This document shows, piece after piece, positions 3,965 to 5,525 of a stretch of 5,525 nt of DNA. The notes under the pieces are model-generated. The model saw only the letters and a list, made by a program, of their open reading frames with translations, had not been told where the DNA came from and made no database searches. Every line of letters starts with the position of its first letter. The stretch's first letter is position 1. Where the stretch lies: positions 1 through 5,525 of the forward strand of contig MFCJ01000114.1 in the NCBI GenBank assembly GCA_001775255.1, written 5' to 3'. The stretch comes from Candidatus Dadabacteria bacterium RIFCSPHIGHO2_12_FULL_53_21 (GTDB lineage: Bacteria; Desulfobacterota_D; UBA1144; Nemesobacterales; UBA2774). The translations under genes were made by a program, and so were the position numbers.

Positions 3965-4504
3965 TTACACTGCCTGCGCTCTTCTCTTACGCCTCACCGC
4001 GAAGAACACTCCGATCAACGCCAATCCTCCCGCCGCCGCCATCATCCCCCACTCGGACATCGTCGGTACGGCCGGAACCCTCCTATTCGTGAACGTGCAG
4101 ATTGTGAAACCTTGAGACTGACAATGGGCGCTCACGCCGTCCTCAATTAGCGTGACGACTATTCCCGGGTCTCCCTCGCAATCGATATCTACGAGTTCCC
4201 ATCCTTCGAAGGGCTCCTCAATAATCTCATTGCTCTGACCGGTATCGAGGCCGGCCCCTGTACAACGTGAGTTGGCAGCCAGGGTAAATTCGAAAACGGA
4301 CTGTCCACGTATTTCAGTGAACGGAAAGAAAACCAGTTCGCCCTCGGAATCAGCCGGGGGCAGCTGGGGGGCGCTTTTACAGATTGTTACGCCGCAGTCC
4401 GGTTGTGCTATTGCGGTATCATAAAACGACGGAATAAGCAAAAGTCCCAATACAGACAGCGCGAAAACGTAAAACGGTAAAGCCTTACGTATGTACGATT
4501 TCAT
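3965..4504 (-). CDS. Second secreted IPTL-CTERM sorting-domain protein
   Basis: ATG 4504 is chosen over upstream in-frame ATGs at 4519 and 4576: GGAGG lies eight bases before it, and the predicted promoter starts the RNA after 4576. The 179-residue protein has a Sec signal peptide (MKSYIRK, hydrophobic 9-25, cleavage after AIA at 33) and a C-terminal sorting signal VPTMSEWG (146-153), a membrane helix (154-170) and RRKRR (171-175). This is a variant of IPTLxxWG with I to V and L to M. The mature part (34-142) has CGVTICKSA at its start, then ELVFFPFTEIRG, GWELVDIDCEGDPG and ends CTFTNRR. The GWELxDIxC...CTFTN pattern is that of prealbumin-like or SpaA-like beta-sandwich domains. It probably works outside the inner membrane; partner unknown. 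The EWGMMAAA codons share a near-identical DNA stretch with the other IPTL-CTERM gene (about 1986-2001 and 4036-4051). Confidence 0.9.
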   Translation of the reverse strand: MKSYIRKALPFYVFALSVLGLLLIPSFYDTAIAQPDCGVTICKSAPQLPPADSEGELVFFPFTEIRGQSVFEFTLAANSRCTGAGLDTGQSNEIIEEPFEGWELVDIDCEGDPGIVVTLIEDGVSAHCQSQGFTICTFTNRRVPAVPTMSEWGMMAAAGGLALIGVFFAVRRKRRAQAV

Positions 4505-4538
4505 AAATTCATCCTCCATTAAGATTGAATTTAGCACA

Positions 4539-4567
4539 ATTATACAAGAATCACGGGGATTGAGCAA
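4539..4567 (-). promoter_or_regulatory. Predicted sigma70 promoter of the second IPTL-CTERM gene
   Basis: On the minus strand TTGCTC (4562-4567) is followed after exactly 17 bp by a perfect TATAAT (4539-4544). Transcription would start near 4532, giving a leader of about 28 nt that carries the GGAGG site. This placement also excludes the upstream ATG at 4576 as the start codon. Confidence 0.7.
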
Positions 4568-4635
4568 TTCAGTCACGTAACGGCCGCCTTGCCATCCCTC
4601 TCACGGATGTTAGCCTTTAATTTGAGGTGACTCCT

Positions 4636-5148
4636 ATGCCCAAATCCAGAACGCTATTCCTCGTCCGTCATGCGAAATCGAGCTGGGACGATGCGGGGCT
4701 CGACGACAAGGATAGGCCCCTTAACGGCAGGGGTAAGGAAGAGGCGCCAAAAATGGGGAAGCATCTGGCCGGATATTCCGTCAAGCCCGAGCTGATCACA
4801 TCGAGCCCGGCGGTGCGCGCGCTCAAGACCGCCCAGAAGATCGCCAGGGAGCTTGGGTTCAAAAAATCGGACGTGCTCGTGAACGAGGGGCTCTACACGT
4901 TCGAAGGGGGGAGCCTGACGGACGTGATAAAAGGGTTCGACGACAAATACAGATCCGTGATGCTGATCGGCCATAACCCCGCCGTCACCGCACTCGTGAA
5001 CGAGCTCTCCACCACCGGAATAGACAACGTCCCCACATGCGGCGTTGTACTCCTCGAATTCAAAGACACGAAATGGAAGGACATAGGGAAGGGCTCAGGC
5101 AAGCTCCTCGAATTCGACTACCCGAAAAAGCTCTGGGGACAGGCTTGA
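4636..5148 (+). CDS. sixA: Phosphohistidine phosphatase SixA family
   Basis: A histidine-phosphatase (RHG) superfamily protein of 170 residues, slightly longer than E. coli SixA at 161. Seen motifs: FLVRHAKSSW with R11 and H12, the phospho-accepting histidine; RPLNGRG (27-33); TSSPAVRALKTA with R61; and LIGHNPAVT with H113. All catalytic residues are present. SixA-type enzymes remove phosphate from phosphohistidine; in E. coli the targets are the ArcB HPt domain and the nitrogen PTS. Which protein is the target here cannot be told. ATG 4636 is preferred over GTG 4627, because GAGG (4624-4627) stands eight bases before the ATG and overlaps the GTG. It is divergent from the second IPTL-CTERM gene. 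Upstream, TTGCCA (4589-4594) with TAGCCT (4611-4616) is only a weak promoter candidate. Cytoplasmic. Confidence 0.93.
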   Translation: MPKSRTLFLVRHAKSSWDDAGLDDKDRPLNGRGKEEAPKMGKHLAGYSVKPELITSSPAVRALKTAQKIARELGFKKSDVLVNEGLYTFEGGSLTDVIKGFDDKYRSVMLIGHNPAVTALVNELSTTGIDNVPTCGVVLLEFKDTKWKDIGKGSGKLLEFDYPKKLWGQA

Positions 5149-5172
5149 AATTTCCCCCCGCCCCTGTATAAA
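5145..5172 (+). promoter_or_regulatory. Predicted promoter of rraA overlapping the sixA stop codon
   Basis: TTGAAA (5145-5150) and TATAAA (5167-5172), each close to the sigma70 consensus, are 16 bp apart. The -35 box contains the sixA stop codon TGA. The RNA would start near 5180, leaving a leader of only about 17 nt. Confidence 0.55.
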
Positions 5173-5196
5173 TTCCCCTGAATCGGATTAACCGAA

Positions 5197-5525
5197 ATGG
5201 AATACTCGACCCCCGACCTCTGCGACCTCTACCCAGCGCTCGTCCGTATAGCCGAGCCCGTATTCAGGAATTACGGAGGCAGGCGCTCCTTCGGCGGCGA
5301 GGTCGTCACCATCAAGTGCTTCGAGGACAACTCGTTCGTAAAGGAAACGGCAGGGAAGCCGGGGAAGGGCAAGGTAATGGTCGTCGACGGCGGCGGCTCT
5401 CTGAGAAAGGCCCTCCTCGGGGACCTGATTGCCGGGGCCGCTCACGAGAACGGGTGGGAGGGGTTAATCATATACGGCGCCGTGAGGGACGTGGACGCGA
5501 TATCAAGCCTCGACCTCGGCGTCAT
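5197..5525 (+). CDS. rraA: RraA family protein (3' end outside window)
   Basis: The 109 visible codons align along their whole length with the N-terminal two thirds of E. coli RraA (161 residues): STPDLCDLYPALVRIAEP, FGGEVVTIKCFEDNS, VMVVDGGGSLRKAL, then GWEGLIIYGAVRDVDAI. E. coli RraA binds RNase E and lowers its activity. Relatives are metal-dependent 4-hydroxy-4-methyl-2-oxoglutarate aldolases and oxaloacetate decarboxylases. This protein has D76 and R97-D98 in the D-x20-R-D arrangement linked to the enzymatic members, while E. coli RraA as I recall it has Arg-Gln at the second site. So RNase E regulator, aldolase/decarboxylase or both remain open. No strong ribosome-binding site is seen before ATG 5197 (only CGGA about nine bases upstream). 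It follows sixA by 48 bp on the same strand and has its own predicted promoter. Confidence 0.93.
   Translation, partial: MEYSTPDLCDLYPALVRIAEPVFRNYGGRRSFGGEVVTIKCFEDNSFVKETAGKPGKGKVMVVDGGGSLRKALLGDLIAGAAHENGWEGLIIYGAVRDVDAISSLDLGV

Noticed and set aside
4505..4576. Longer N-terminus for the second IPTL-CTERM protein from ATG 4576 or 4519
   Set aside because: The predicted promoter lies downstream of ATG 4576, GGAGG is correctly placed for ATG 4504, and only the 4504 start puts the signal peptide at the N-terminus.
4627..4635. GTG start for sixA
   Set aside because: The GTG overlaps the GAGG that serves ATG 4636; starting there would leave no ribosome-binding site, and the RHG motif begins soon after the ATG as in other SixA proteins.

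Overview
The window looks like chromosomal DNA of a Gram-negative bacterium with an exosortase-type surface-protein sorting system. Two separate genes end in IPTL-CTERM sorting signals (IPTLNEWG and VPTMSEWG, each followed by one membrane helix and an Arg/Lys cluster). That signal, the Gram-negative style rraA and sixA genes, the moderately high GC of the coding regions and the many short palindromic repeats would suit a delta-proteobacterial or Desulfobacterota/Dadabacteria-like lineage. The lineage is an inference and is weakly supported.

Layout. (1) 1-1211, minus strand, cut by the left edge: a long open frame (403 codons seen) with an N-terminal winged-helix domain, a repeat-built linker and a second conserved-looking domain. 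It resembles phage or plasmid replication-initiation and HTH proteins. (2) 1315-1737, minus: a small DUF559 endonuclease-like gene with hairpins on both sides. (3) 1909-2748, minus: a secreted IPTL-CTERM protein. (4) 2749-2946: a divergent promoter region with a nested palindrome between the two predicted promoters. (5) 2947-3435, plus: a GNAT acetyltransferase. (6) 3436-3964: 529 bp without a gene, lying between two convergent genes and packed with interspersed palindromes of several families plus a bidirectional terminator. (7) 3965-4504, minus: a second IPTL-CTERM protein with a good sigma70-type promoter. (8) 4636-5148, plus: a SixA-type phosphohistidine phosphatase. (9) 5197 to the right edge, plus: RraA, cut by the window.

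The genes do not form one obvious pathway. The two IPTL-CTERM proteins should share a processing enzyme (an XrtH-type exosortase), which is not in the window. The most striking content is the density of palindromic repeats: an exact 18-nt hairpin repeat occurs twice, 3.4 kb apart; a REP element with a GTAG head is present; a TGTCRTTKCGA-headed inverted-repeat element follows; and repeats have become part of the coding sequence of the first gene. Three hairpins share a geometry of 6-bp stem, 3-nt loop and 6-bp stem with different stem sequences. No RNA gene, CRISPR array or complete transposon was found.
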